Positions 1 through 8,500 of a stretch of DNA of 14,866 nt are shown here, piece by piece (position 1 is the stretch's first letter; every line of letters begins with the position of its first letter). This stretch comes from Holophagales bacterium (GTDB lineage Bacteria > Acidobacteriota > Holophagae > Holophagales > Holophagaceae). A model generated the notes under the pieces. It saw only the letters and a list, made by a program, of their open reading frames with translations. It had not been told where the DNA came from and ran no database searches. Where the stretch lies: contig JAIRRD010000287.1 in assembly GCA_031256155.1 (NCBI GenBank), positions 1-14,866 of the forward strand, read 5' to 3'. A program made the position numbers and the translations under genes.

Positions 1-461
1 CGCTGCCGCTGGCCGCCGGATAATTGATTCGGCATATGGTCGGATCTCGCCCTTAACCCCACGCTGTCAAGGGCGTTATGCGCCATATTTTTTCTTGCGA
101 TAGGCGATTTTCCAGCGTAAATCAGCGGAAGTTCAACATTGTGTAGCGCCGTTGTCCTGGCTAGTAAGTTAAATGTTTGAAAAACAAAACCTATTTCTTC
201 ATTTCTGATCTGAGCCAGTTCATCATCGGACATTTTGGAAACAATTTTGTTGTTTAACAGATACTCACCGCTGGAAGGCGAGTCCAAGCAACCAATAACA
301 TTCATCATCGTTGATTTGCCAGATCCGCTGGGACCCATGATAGCGACATACTCCCCACGGTAAATCTCAAGACTGGCCCCATCCAGAGCTCTAACCTCCA
401 TGTCTCCCATTTGGTAGTATTTTTTGATATTGGTGAGTCGAATCAACGGAGTGTTTAGCAT
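1..461 (-). CDS. ABC transporter ATP-binding protein, MacB/LolD type (partial, C-terminus outside window)
   Basis: This is the ATPase subunit of an ABC transporter. It would hydrolyse ATP on the cytoplasmic face to drive a partner permease, which is not in the window. The frame is open from an ATG at 461 to the window edge, giving 153 codons. Visible motifs are Walker [10 protein letters not shown] (residues 43-51), the Q-loop in FVFQTFNLL (Q95) and the signature LSGGQRQR (147-154). Walker B and the H-loop lie beyond the edge, so about a third of the usual ~225-230 residues is missing. The spacing and the phrases '[16 protein letters not shown]' and '[23 protein letters not shown]' are typical of the MacB/LolD/FtsE-like group that works on macrolides, lipoproteins or envelope substrates. 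The substrate cannot be told from this part. An AAGGA ribosome site lies 6 bases before the ATG. It is on the same strand as hspR, 150 bases downstream of it. Confidence 0.93.
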   Translation of the reverse strand, partial: MLNTPLIRLTNIKKYYQMGDMEVRALDGASLEIYRGEYVAIMGPSGSGKSTMMNVIGCLDSPSSGEYLLNNKIVSKMSDDELAQIRNEEIGFVFQTFNLLARTTALHNVELPLIYAGKSPIARKNMAHNALDSVGLRARSDHMPNQLSGGQRQ

Positions 462-574
462 GAAGTTTCCTTAGACTGGCAGTTGTCCTTAGACATTATG
501 GCTAAGTAGATGAACTCTGACCAGTAGTAATTCGTAAAATATCACCGAGCCGTTTAGAACAATGTTTAAATTTC

Positions 575-600
575 TGTAAATTGCAAATCTATAATTTACA
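575..600. repeat. AT-rich inverted repeat in front of the ABC ATPase gene
   Basis: Two perfect 8-base arms, TGTAAATT (575-582) and AATTTACA (593-600), are separated by 10 bases. The repeat lies just after the hspR stop codon and about 115 bases before the ABC ATPase start, both on the minus strand. A stem made mostly of A-T pairs with no T-run after it is a poor terminator. The 18-base arm-centre spacing would suit a dimeric DNA-binding protein. No promoter with good -35 and -10 boxes could be fixed here. The role is inferred only. Confidence 0.3.
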
Positions 601-611
601 ACACGCTGTAG

Positions 612-1007
612 CTAAATTTTCCTCAATCCCTGCTTATACAGTTTAACCAGCCCGCCTGATGCGGGCATTTTTTTGCGTGATTCGGGCAGTTCGATATTAT
701 GGAGTCTAAGAAGAGATTCGTATTGTTCCAGCGTTGTCTGCATATTTTCTTGCAGATTGTTCATCTGATCGCGCAAATTTAGGATTACGTCAACACCGGC
801 TAAATTGACTCCAAGTTCTCTTGTTAGATTGAGAATAAATTCCAAACGTTCCATATCGTCATCGCTGTATAGGCGTGTCTTGCCGTCAGTGCGGCTTGGA
901 CGGAGAAGTCCTTCTCTTTCGTACAGCCGGAGTGTCTGGGGGTGTATCTCATAGCGCGTTGCTACAACGCCTATCATGTAAAGTCCAGCTTTTGAATCAT
1001 GTCTCAC
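612..1007 (-). CDS. hspR: HspR-like MerR-family heat-shock repressor
   Basis: This is a 131-residue MerR-family regulator of the HspR type. HspR proteins repress chaperone operons and use DnaK/DnaJ availability as the stress signal. The N-terminal winged helix-turn-helix holds the HspR hallmark [19 protein letters not shown], then [15 protein letters not shown] and [17 protein letters not shown] coiled-coil-prone helix follows (about residues 75-105), then a short basic tail. The start is GTG at 1007, chosen because GGAGG (1013-1017, minus strand) sits 5 bases upstream. The GTG overlaps the dnaJ TGA as GTGA, so translation is probably coupled. A later ATG (977) would cut into the conserved N-terminus. 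The family is well supported. The target genes are inferred, since no complete HAIR operator (CTTGAGT-N7-ACTCAAG) was found in the window. Confidence 0.92.
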   Translation of the reverse strand: MRHDSKAGLYMIGVVATRYEIHPQTLRLYEREGLLRPSRTDGKTRLYSDDDMERLEFILNLTRELGVNLAGVDVILNLRDQMNNLQENMQTTLEQYESLLRLHNIELPESRKKMPASGGLVKLYKQGLRKI

Positions 1008-2068
1008 GGCTTCCTCCGCTCGTTTGATATGAGATCATGGTCGTTGATTTCCGCTAGTTCCCTTAGGAGTTCTTTGCTTCGTTCGTCCTGAATATTTGGC
1101 GTCACTACTTGAATTTCGACAAATAAATCGCCTCGCTGATTGGATTTGGGAATAGGCATTCCCTGGTTTTTTATTCGTAGCTTAGAACTGCTTTGAGTAC
1201 CTGGCGGAATGCGGATTGTGGTTTGAGATTCAGGCGTAGGGACTTCCAGCTTTGCGCCAAGCGCTGCTTCGGAAAAACTGATGGGGCGCTTGATGTACAA
1301 GTTTGACCCTTTTCGCTCAAACACAGCGTCTTTATCTACTCGAATGAACAGAAATAAATCCCCTGGGCCGCCACCGCGCTGTCCAGCTTCGCCTTTGCTT
1401 GCTACCCTAAGTTTTGCGTTGTCTTCAATGCCTGCCGGTATCGCTATTGTAACTGTGTCGTGAATGGGATTTCTCCCTCTGCCTTGACACTCTGAGCAAG
1501 GAGGTGCTTTACGTCCGATCCCTCCGCAGTTTGGGCACACCTGACGTGATTTGAAAAAACTGAGACCATTATGAAGATAGCCTGTTCCATTACAGGTGGG
1601 GCAGTTTTGTTTTTCTGCGCCTGGGGTTTCACCGATTCCTTGGCATATCTTGCATGTTTCAGTTCTGTGAACCTGTATCGGTAGTTTTACGCCTTGGAAA
1701 GCATCTCTAAAACTGATATGCACTGTGCGTTGAATGTCTTCGCCGCGCTTTGGCGTGGGGTGTCCTTTTCTTGATGGGCGCTGGTCAAAATTGAAGAAGT
1801 CTCCAAAGCCGCTGAAATCAAACCCGCATTGAGACTGCGCCCCGGGGCCATTAGGGTCGCCAAAAGTATCATAGTTTCGTCTTTTCACTTGGTCTGACAA
1901 AACTTCATGGGCTTCTGTTATTTCTTTGAATTTTGATTCCGCCTCTTTGTTTCCGGGGTTTAAGTCGGGATGATACTTGCGCGCCATTTTTCTGTAAGCT
2001 TTTTTTATGTCGTCTTCGGAGGCGTTTTTTGGAATGCCAAGAGTCTTGTAGTAATCAGCAGAAGGCAT
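1004..2068 (-). CDS. dnaJ: Chaperone protein DnaJ (type I Hsp40)
   Basis: This is the co-chaperone that delivers unfolded proteins to DnaK and stimulates its ATPase in the cytoplasm. From the ATG at 2068 it is 354 residues. The J-domain (about 4-70) has the essential HPD (33-35). A Gly/Phe-rich linker (about 70-95) follows. The zinc domain (139-198) has all four CxxCxGxG repeats: [24 protein letters not shown] and CSECQGRG. The C-terminal substrate-binding and dimerisation domains (about 200-340) are complete. The length is slightly below the usual 370-380, mainly because the G/F linker is short. An ATG at 2083 would add five residues. Neither start has a clear Shine-Dalgarno sequence, and 2068 was chosen because [12 protein letters not shown] matches the family N-terminus. 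No dnaK or grpE is adjacent. hspR follows with a 4-base overlap. Confidence 0.95.
   Translation of the reverse strand: MPSADYYKTLGIPKNASEDDIKKAYRKMARKYHPDLNPGNKEAESKFKEITEAHEVLSDQVKRRNYDTFGDPNGPGAQSQCGFDFSGFGDFFNFDQRPSRKGHPTPKRGEDIQRTVHISFRDAFQGVKLPIQVHRTETCKICQGIGETPGAEKQNCPTCNGTGYLHNGLSFFKSRQVCPNCGGIGRKAPPCSECQGRGRNPIHDTVTIAIPAGIEDNAKLRVASKGEAGQRGGGPGDLFLFIRVDKDAVFERKGSNLYIKRPISFSEAALGAKLEVPTPESQTTIRIPPGTQSSSKLRIKNQGMPIPKSNQRGDLFVEIQVVTPNIQDERSKELLRELAEINDHDLISNERRKP
1013..1017 (-). promoter_or_regulatory. Ribosome binding site deciding the hspR GTG start
   Basis: On the minus strand GGAGG lies 5 bases before the GTG at 1007. It sits inside the end of dnaJ. This supports the overlapping GTG start over the in-frame ATG at 977. 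Confidence 0.75.
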
Positions 2069-2427
2069 AAAACATATTAACATGATCTGCGTAAGATTGG
2101 CTAAGATTATTTGAAATCAAGTTGCATTTTATTTCTGGAATTTGACAGTAGCTGAACTGCTATAGATGCAGACCTATTCAAAAATGAAGGCCGCGTTACG
2201 AAAACTGAAGTCCAGGACAGCAGATACCCTGCTCCCTGCCATCGCACACGTACTGGATTAAACATTGTGACTACGAACTACAATAAGTCAAAATGCTATA
2301 AAAATCATGTAAGGGCTGACTGGAACGATGGGCAAAAGTTGGTGTTTATAAAAAATTTATCATTAAACGATTTTCCATAGATAGTAATCTTATGCTTGAG
2401 TTGTTTTACTTTTAGAGAGGGATGCCT
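2069..2427. other. Divergent intergenic region between dnaJ and the M16 operon
   Basis: This 359-base stretch separates minus-strand dnaJ from the plus-strand M16 genes and should hold both promoters. A TTGACA (2142-2147) and a TGCTATAGA box are visible, but only 13 bases separate TTGACA from TATAGA, so they do not form a standard sigma-70 promoter. The 17-mer at 2148-2164 is shared with the tatD promoter. The last 80 bases are AT-rich (for example 2348-2367) and fit a promoter zone without a convincing -35/-10 pair. A 31-codon open frame (2166-2261) has no ribosome site and is not called. No RNA gene was recognised. Confidence 0.6.
2414..2420 (+). promoter_or_regulatory. Ribosome binding site deciding the start of the first M16 gene
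   Basis: AGAGAGG lies 7 bases before the ATG at 2428 but only 1 base before the ATG at 2422. The spacing favours 2428, which removes two residues from the longer reading. Confidence 0.75.
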
Positions 2428-4026
2428 ATGATAAAAACATCGGCCTTAACTTTTATTGCTGCCTCAATCGTGGGAGTTAGCTCACTTGGTGCGCAAAATA
2501 TTCCTGTTCGGGAACACATGCTCAAAAACGGCATGAAAGTTTTGCTGGTTGAACGCCATAACGAGCCAACAATTGCCTGCGGGTGGGTTGCCAAGGTTGG
2601 CAGTTCCAACGAAAGACCAGGAATAACCGGCTTAGCCCACCTGTTTGAACACATGATGTTCAAAGGCACCAAGACTATTGGCACCAGGAACACCAGCAGA
2701 GACTTGGAACTCAACGACCTCCAGGACAAAGTCCAGGCTGAAATCCGAAAAGAAATGTCTTTTCTGAGGGATAAGCAACGCCGGGGTGAAATTAAGAACA
2801 TAATGGATCCCAGTGTCAGGACACCGCGACTTCAAAGCCTGCTTGACGAGTTCGACAAGCTCGTAAAAGAGCAGAGAGAACTGATAGTCAAGGATGAAAT
2901 TTGGCAACTTTATGAAGCGGCAGGTACTACTGGCTTAAACGCTAGTACCAGCGAGGATCGGACTTTTTACATCGTATCCATTCCTTCAAATAAACTTGAG
3001 TTATGGACGCTGTTGGAATCCGACCGCATTATGAACCCCGTTTTCAGAGAATTTTACAGTGAGCGCAACGTAGTTTTGGAAGAGCGGCGGCAGACGCTGG
3101 AATCACGTCCTGAGGGGCTGATTGGCGAGGCATATAACGCTATGACCTGGATGGCAAGTCCTTACCACTGGCAAGTCATCGGCTGGCCAAGTGATATTTC
3201 CCAAGTGAGCAGGGAACAGGCAAACGAGTTCTTTGCCACTTACTACGCGCCAAATAACATTACCGCCGTACTAGTAGGCGACTTTAACACCGATAAAGCT
3301 ATAGAACTAATCGAAAAGTACTTTAGCCGCATACCTGCCAATCCCAAAGGTGTACCAGAAATTATAACAGAAGAACCACTTCAGCCAGCCCAGCAGCGCA
3401 TGATAGCCAAGGCGGAAACACAACCCAGCATTCAAATCACTTTCAAAACTGTTTCCACAGTTCATAAAGACGCTCTTACGCTCAGGGCACTGGCTTCAAT
3501 TCTCAGCGGGAGTTCCAGTGGCGGACGCGGTGGCGGACGCGGTGGCGCCCCCCCCGCCGGGCGGCTTGGGAAAAGTTTGGTGCTGGAACAAAGAGTCGCA
3601 ACATCAGTTACAGCATTTTCGCGCGGACAAAAACTTAGTGGAACATTTTCTTTTCGCGCCACTCCATTGCCGGGCCAAAGCCCTGAAAACTTAGAATCGC
3701 TTATTTACGCTGAAATTCAAAAAATTGTTCAAAATGGCGTGACAGATGAAGAATTAGCGCGCGTAAAGACGGCCGCACAAATGTCATTCTATCTGGCGCA
3801 AGAAAGTAATACTGTCTTGCGCGGCGCTTTAGCTGAGGCGGAAGCCGCCGGCAGTTATAAGGATTTCCTGCAAGGCCCCGCCAGACTCCAGGCAATCACT
3901 AAAGAGGACATACAGCGCGTTGCTCGTGAATATCTTGTCCAGGAACGCAGCAATGTACTCATAACCACCCGCGCTGGAGCCCCCGCTGAACGCCAACGTC
4001 CCAACCAACCCCAGGAGGTGAATTAA
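2428..4026 (+). CDS. M16 family zinc metallopeptidase, catalytic subunit (exported)
   Basis: This is an insulinase/pitrilysin-family peptidase of 532 residues. A signal peptide (about 1-22, ending in LGAQN) points to export to the periplasm. The zinc site is intact: HLFEH gives H71, E74 and H75, and ERNVVLEE supplies the conserved Glu pair, with E219 the likely third ligand. The ligand distance is about 144 residues instead of the usual 75-80. A charged, helix-prone insert of about 68 residues (roughly 85-155) accounts for this. After the insert the fold resumes with 'GLNASTSEDRTFYIVSIPSNKLELW'. The second half is a typical M16 C-terminal domain but lacks the R/Y pair and carries a Gly/Arg-rich loop (about 362-378). 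The stop TAA overlaps the next ATG by one base, so the two M16 genes form an operon. The substrate is unknown. A mitochondrial-processing-peptidase-like heterodimer with the downstream protein is inferred. Confidence 0.93.
   Translation: MIKTSALTFIAASIVGVSSLGAQNIPVREHMLKNGMKVLLVERHNEPTIACGWVAKVGSSNERPGITGLAHLFEHMMFKGTKTIGTRNTSRDLELNDLQDKVQAEIRKEMSFLRDKQRRGEIKNIMDPSVRTPRLQSLLDEFDKLVKEQRELIVKDEIWQLYEAAGTTGLNASTSEDRTFYIVSIPSNKLELWTLLESDRIMNPVFREFYSERNVVLEERRQTLESRPEGLIGEAYNAMTWMASPYHWQVIGWPSDISQVSREQANEFFATYYAPNNITAVLVGDFNTDKAIELIEKYFSRIPANPKGVPEIITEEPLQPAQQRMIAKAETQPSIQITFKTVSTVHKDALTLRALASILSGSSSGGRGGGRGGAPPAGRLGKSLVLEQRVATSVTAFSRGQKLSGTFSFRATPLPGQSPENLESLIYAEIQKIVQNGVTDEELARVKTAAQMSFYLAQESNTVLRGALAEAEAAGSYKDFLQGPARLQAITKEDIQRVAREYLVQERSNVLITTRAGAPAERQRPNQPQEVN
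3520..3555 (+). repeat. In-frame 12-base tandem repeat and C8 tract in the first M16 gene
   Basis: Two perfect copies of GGCGGACGCGGT (3520-3543) encode a GGRG-type repeat. Four bases later there is an uninterrupted run of eight C (3548-3555). Together they encode a Gly/Arg-then-Pro loop where related M16 proteins usually have a short 'LSGG-x-SRL' turn. Copy-number change of the 12-mer would keep the frame. A slip in the C-run would break it. Confidence 0.85.
4013..4018 (+). promoter_or_regulatory. Ribosome binding site for the second M16 gene, inside the first
   Basis: AGGAGG lies 7 bases before the ATG at 4026, within the last codons of the upstream gene. With the TAATG stop/start overlap it supports coupled translation and roughly matched amounts of the two proteins. 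Confidence 0.8.
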
Positions 4027-5492
4027 TGTTTGGACGCATTACGCTTGCCCTTGCCCTTGGCTTTGCCACACTGACCGCGCAGACATTGCCTGATAGGCCG
4101 GAAAAACTCACGTATCCGCCGTTGGCTTTTCAGGTTCCAAAGGCAAAAGATTTTAAGACCAAGCTCAAAAACGATATTCCTGTTTATCTTTCTGATGATG
4201 CTACCGGTGCCCCTGTAGTGCGCCTGAGCATTCATTGGAAAGGCGGTAGCTACATGGAACCAGACGGCAAAGAAGGCGTTGCCGGATTATTTGGTTCACT
4301 GCTCTCACAGGGCGGCTCCACTAAAATGGCGATTGCAAAACAAGTGGATCTTCTCGAAGACCTAGCAGCCTCCGTCACCAGCACCTGCGGCGATACAAGC
4401 GGCTCAATTTCCATGCAGTGCATGGAAAAGGACTTCAACGCAGTCTTTGGAATGATGATTGATATCTTTACGCAGCCAGCTTTCCCACAGGATCGCCTGG
4501 AATTATTTAAACGCAACATCAAGCAATCGCAGGAACGCCTGAACGATTCAGTGACATCAATAGCGTCTTATCAGATGTCGCACTTGCTACGGGGCGAAGA
4601 CCACTTCACGGTAAAGAATTCTACTCCAGCCAGCATTGATTCCATTACCAGGGATGACTTGCTTGCGTTCTATTCACGTATTCTTCATCCATCAAATTTC
4701 CTCATTACCATTTCTGGCAAGTTCAACAGAAAAACAGTGCTGGATCGCCTTAACGCCACACTAGGCTCAATGAAACCAGCAAAAGACGCGCAAGTTAGCC
4801 CTAATATCCCCGCGCCTGAATTTACGCGCAAACCTGGAATCTATGTAGTTGACAAAGCCGCCCCACAGGCTATGGTTCAGTGGGCTTTTCCAGGTATGCG
4901 CCGCAGCGACCAGGACTGGTATGCCGCAAGCGTTATGAACCACATTCTGGGCGGCAGCTTTACAGGCAGACTGATGCAGAAAATCCGCTCTGACGAAGGT
5001 CTGACCTATGGAATAGGCTCATCTCTTAGCGAAGGAGCGCACTGGACTGGCGATTTCTCTGGTAACTCACAGACCAATAACAACACCGTAGCATACCTGC
5101 TACGTCTAGCAATCGCGGAAATGGAAACGCTCAAGAATGTGCCTCTTACAGATACTGCGCTCCAGACTGTTAAAGACGGTTTGGTTGACTCATTTCCCAG
5201 CCGATGGAATAAATCCGCAGCCGCGAGTATATTGGCTTCAGAAGCAATGGCTGGCTGGCCTGAAGACTGGTGGGTAAACTACAGAGAAAAAATTCAAGCC
5301 GTCACTCCATCTGATATACAGCGTATGGCCAGGCAATTGCTCGACATGGATAAAGTCATTATTCTTGCCGTAGGACAGGCAGATTTAATAGAAGCTGGAG
5401 ACCACGACCATCCAGGGCTTCTCAAAGATATACTGCCCTTACAAGTACAACGTCTGCCTCTCAGGGATCCCAATACTAGGAAACCAATGTGA
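4026..5492 (+). CDS. M16 family peptidase-like protein, non-catalytic subunit (exported)
   Basis: This 488-residue M16-fold protein has a signal peptide (about 1-19, cleavage near TAQ). At the place of the zinc motif, normally 'GLAHLLEH', it reads GVAGLFGS (84-91), so all HxxEH ligands are gone and it cannot be a zinc peptidase. It keeps the M16 C-terminal-domain R/Y pair in 'RSDEGLTYGIGSSL' (R321, Y328), which in family members helps place the substrate in the partner's active site. The upstream protein shows the opposite pattern. This is the classic arrangement of M16B heterodimers such as mitochondrial processing peptidase beta/alpha. The start overlaps the previous stop by one base and has a strong ribosome site. 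It was probably never active rather than recently broken, since the reading frame and the rest of the domain are intact. The substrate is unknown. Confidence 0.92.
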   Translation: MFGRITLALALGFATLTAQTLPDRPEKLTYPPLAFQVPKAKDFKTKLKNDIPVYLSDDATGAPVVRLSIHWKGGSYMEPDGKEGVAGLFGSLLSQGGSTKMAIAKQVDLLEDLAASVTSTCGDTSGSISMQCMEKDFNAVFGMMIDIFTQPAFPQDRLELFKRNIKQSQERLNDSVTSIASYQMSHLLRGEDHFTVKNSTPASIDSITRDDLLAFYSRILHPSNFLITISGKFNRKTVLDRLNATLGSMKPAKDAQVSPNIPAPEFTRKPGIYVVDKAAPQAMVQWAFPGMRRSDQDWYAASVMNHILGGSFTGRLMQKIRSDEGLTYGIGSSLSEGAHWTGDFSGNSQTNNNTVAYLLRLAIAEMETLKNVPLTDTALQTVKDGLVDSFPSRWNKSAAASILASEAMAGWPEDWWVNYREKIQAVTPSDIQRMARQLLDMDKVIILAVGQADLIEAGDHDHPGLLKDILPLQVQRLPLRDPNTRKPM

Positions 5493-5500
5493 CCTGTATG

Positions 5501-5546
5501 TATAGTCGTTTTTCTTGTGGAGCATAACAATGCTCCACAAGAAAAA
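5501..5546. repeat. Palindromic element between convergent genes (copy 1)
   Basis: After TATAGTCG, a perfect 17-base stem (5509-5525 with 5530-5546) encloses the loop AACA. The core CTTGTGGAGC...GCTCCACAAG (5514-5541) recurs at 13132-13159. It lies between the M16 stop (5492) and the debranching-enzyme stop (5560), where a bidirectional terminator is expected. However, the T-run comes before the stem and the A-run after it on both strands. It therefore lacks the U-tract of an intrinsic terminator. It is better described as a repeated palindrome that may still shield mRNA ends. Confidence 0.75.
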
Positions 5547-5559
5547 TATACTGCTACTG

Positions 5560-8500
5560 TTACTGATTTCCTAAGTTGTTGATTAATTTTCCGGCTCTGA
5601 TAATTTCGCTCAGGCTCCATGCTTGCGCATCGCAGCCTCTGGGAGTGTGAGGGGTATCGCCGTCCATGATTTCTGGTAAATGGCCTGCACAGCCTTTTGA
5701 AAACGGTTGGTCAATGCTGCCAAGAATTGCTAGGGCCGAGTTTTTGGCTGCTGGGTCATTTGGCCAAGCCATTGCTAGGGCTTCGCAAAATACGCCAAGA
5801 GGCCAAACCCATGCTGTGCCGTTGTGATAAGCCGGTTTGCGGCGCGAATCTTCATCTCCTTCATAGTGCCCCCAGTAAGGATGTTCAGGGTCGTTGAGGG
5901 GAGCGCCCCAGGGAGCATGAACCGGCAGCGGCGTTTTTACGGGAAGCGGTGCCAGACTTCTCATAGCTCCAGGTATCAGCAAGTACCGCCATGCCGCTGA
6001 AACGGCTGATTGCGCTTTTGTTCCCTTTACGAGTCCAAGCGATATTAAGAATAATTGATTCGGCCGTAAATGATCTGCGGGTTTGGCTTCTTTCGCGGGG
6101 CAACCAGCGTGGGCAACGAGGACATCCGCAAAATAACCTTCTGCTTCCAGCCAAAACATTTCCAATGATGATTCCACCAATTTAGCCAGAGTATTCCATT
6201 TTGCAGCCTTGGTTTTTGGGAGGGCTTTGGCAAGTAAACGTAACAAACACAGCCAAAGAGCTTGAATTTCCACAGGATAGCCTTCTCTTGGGGAGGATGC
6301 CGGATAGTTTGTATCCATCCAGGTGAAATGGGGCGGACTCCACACCAATCCAGAGTCTGAATCAACTCTGATGCCGTTAGGGGTTCCGGCGATGTATCCT
6401 TCAGCAATCGCCAGCAGCGCGTTAATCAGCTTGCGCCCGTCTGACAGCGGAGACTGTAAAAACTTGTCGCCCAGCACATTTGCTGCTTCCATTGAAGCCA
6501 GAGCAAGCCACAGTGGGGCGTCAGATGTGTCTCTGTTGGCAGTGCTGTCAGCACACAGCATGTTTGGCAGTGTGCCATTTTTCTCAAGCGCTGCGTAAGT
6601 AACTAAAATGCGTCCTGCCTCTTTCGCAAGTCCACACGCTATCATGCCTCGGCATACAATCAAGGTATCCCGTCCCCAATCCAAAAACCATGGATAACCG
6701 GCAATAACAGAACTGCCTCCGTCACGGTCAACTATGTATGCGCTCAGGCTTCGCATGAGGGACTGCTCAAACAGGGTTTCCGCAAGATCCATAAATGGCG
6801 CCAGCACCTTTTTGCGCTTGGTTTTAAAATCAGCCCAATCTATAGGCATTATTTTTTCCGCTGTAATCACCAGATGAACTTTCTTGCCCTTGGGCAATTC
6901 AATTTCAAACCATCCCGGACTCCAGGCATCTCCACTGTCAGTCATTCCACGGGTACCTTCAATGGCATGGTGCAGATTCAAGCTCCATTCCGGCTCCATG
7001 TTGAATGTGCCAGAGTCAATAGCAGCTTCTAATTGTCGACCTTGACCTGGTTTGAAGAAAAAGCCATTTTTATTTGGGGTCGTGACTTGATTAAAATAAT
7101 CGTCAGCCCCGTCCCATCGCTTTGTCTCTTGGTGAAATGACCTGTCTTCCAAATCCAGGCGCACTGTGAGGCGCACTTTGGTTGTGTCCGGCAAATCCAC
7201 GCCGCGCTCCGGCGGCGCGTCGGGACGCTCGAAGAGAATTACCAATGTATTACTTTTGGGCATCAGGTCGGCCATCATGTAAATTTCAACGGCTCTGCCA
7301 TCACCTGCGTGTCCCAAAAATACCCAGGAAACCGGAGGCCCGGCGTGAAACCTGATAAGATTTTCACCATTTAACGGTGTGATAAAACCATCGGCGTTTA
7401 CCCACGCACGGACGCGCTTAACAAATATATGGCGGTCACATGGAACGGTTGTATGTAAGTTTGCACCAAGCGCACAGTCGTATTTACTTGTTATGCGGCC
7501 AAGGTCAGAATGAAACTTTGCCATAGCGCCACGTCCGTTAGTCAGCAGTGCCATAACATCGTTTTTCGGTTTTTGTCTGAATGGTGATTTAGATAAATAT
7601 CTTAAAGTGCCGAAAGAGCGCTTGCCGTGTGTTTCAGCGAACCTGTTTAATTCTAAACGGACGTCTTCTGAAACAGAAATTCCAGTTATCGGGGGCAGCG
7701 ATGCTATTTGGTATCCACCGGCGGGTATTGATCGCAGATTTATGAAATCACGGCTCGGCAACTTGATTGTTGCTTCAAATGGGGCTGTGTCTCTGATAAG
7801 CACCGAATGGTCAGGGGGAACCAGAAACACTCGGTTTAAATCCTCCGGTGTCCATAAGAGGGCTTGCGGATATTCTGTTTTATTTGTTACATTGCGGATG
7901 CGCTCAATCAATCCAGATGAGTTGTTGTCCAAATGCGGCAATTCAGCAAGGAAAGCCAAGGGGTTTTTATCCACTAATTCGGCTAATTCTTTCCAGTCAA
8001 ACTTCCCCAGCAATTCCATTGGCAGCCGTTCAGACAGGTTTTGAATGGCCCAGGCTGACCTCGCCCTTGCGTTTTTGTACTCAGTGCCGCTAAGTCCAAC
8101 TGGTTCCAGACTATTGGAGAGAAAATAACTTGCTCCCTCACGCAGTTTCAAACGAATTGTGTCATCAATTTTTTGAGTTTCAGGCGGCGTTTGCCCCAAT
8201 AAATCAATGTTTGGCGACCCCAATGATTCCCATGCGGTAAGACTGATATCCAAGGTGCGTGTAATATCTGCGTCCAGGTTGACGATGACCAACCCGCGAT
8301 CCAATCCGTTGGCACTATGGCGCGTAAGTGCCAGCACCCATGAGTCATCGGGGCTTATCCGCTCGACACTTGCGCCGTCTTGAAAACACGGGTGGTTTGA
8401 AATGAGGTGATTTAGTGCCGATAGTTCGTCCACTATATTAGTTTGATTGTCCCAGGCCATGCCTCTGGATTCGTGGACATCCACTTTCTCAACCGCAAGC

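Noticed and set aside
2166..2261. 31-codon open frame in the dnaJ-M16 intergenic region
   Set aside because: There is no ribosome site, no recognisable sequence and no neighbour logic. A frame this short is expected by chance.
2395..2401. CTTGAGT, a perfect half of the HspR HAIR operator
   Set aside because: The second half ACTCAAG is missing at N7, and the site is over 300 bases from dnaJ. A 7-mer half-site is not enough.
5509..5546. Intrinsic bidirectional terminator between the convergent M16 and debranching-enzyme genes
   Set aside because: The T-run precedes and the A-run follows the stem, so neither transcript gets a 3' U-tract. It is recorded as a repeated palindrome instead.
7607..8044. 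145-codon plus-strand open frame
   Set aside because: It lies antisense inside the debranching enzyme, whose domains are continuous across it. No ribosome site or family match is seen.
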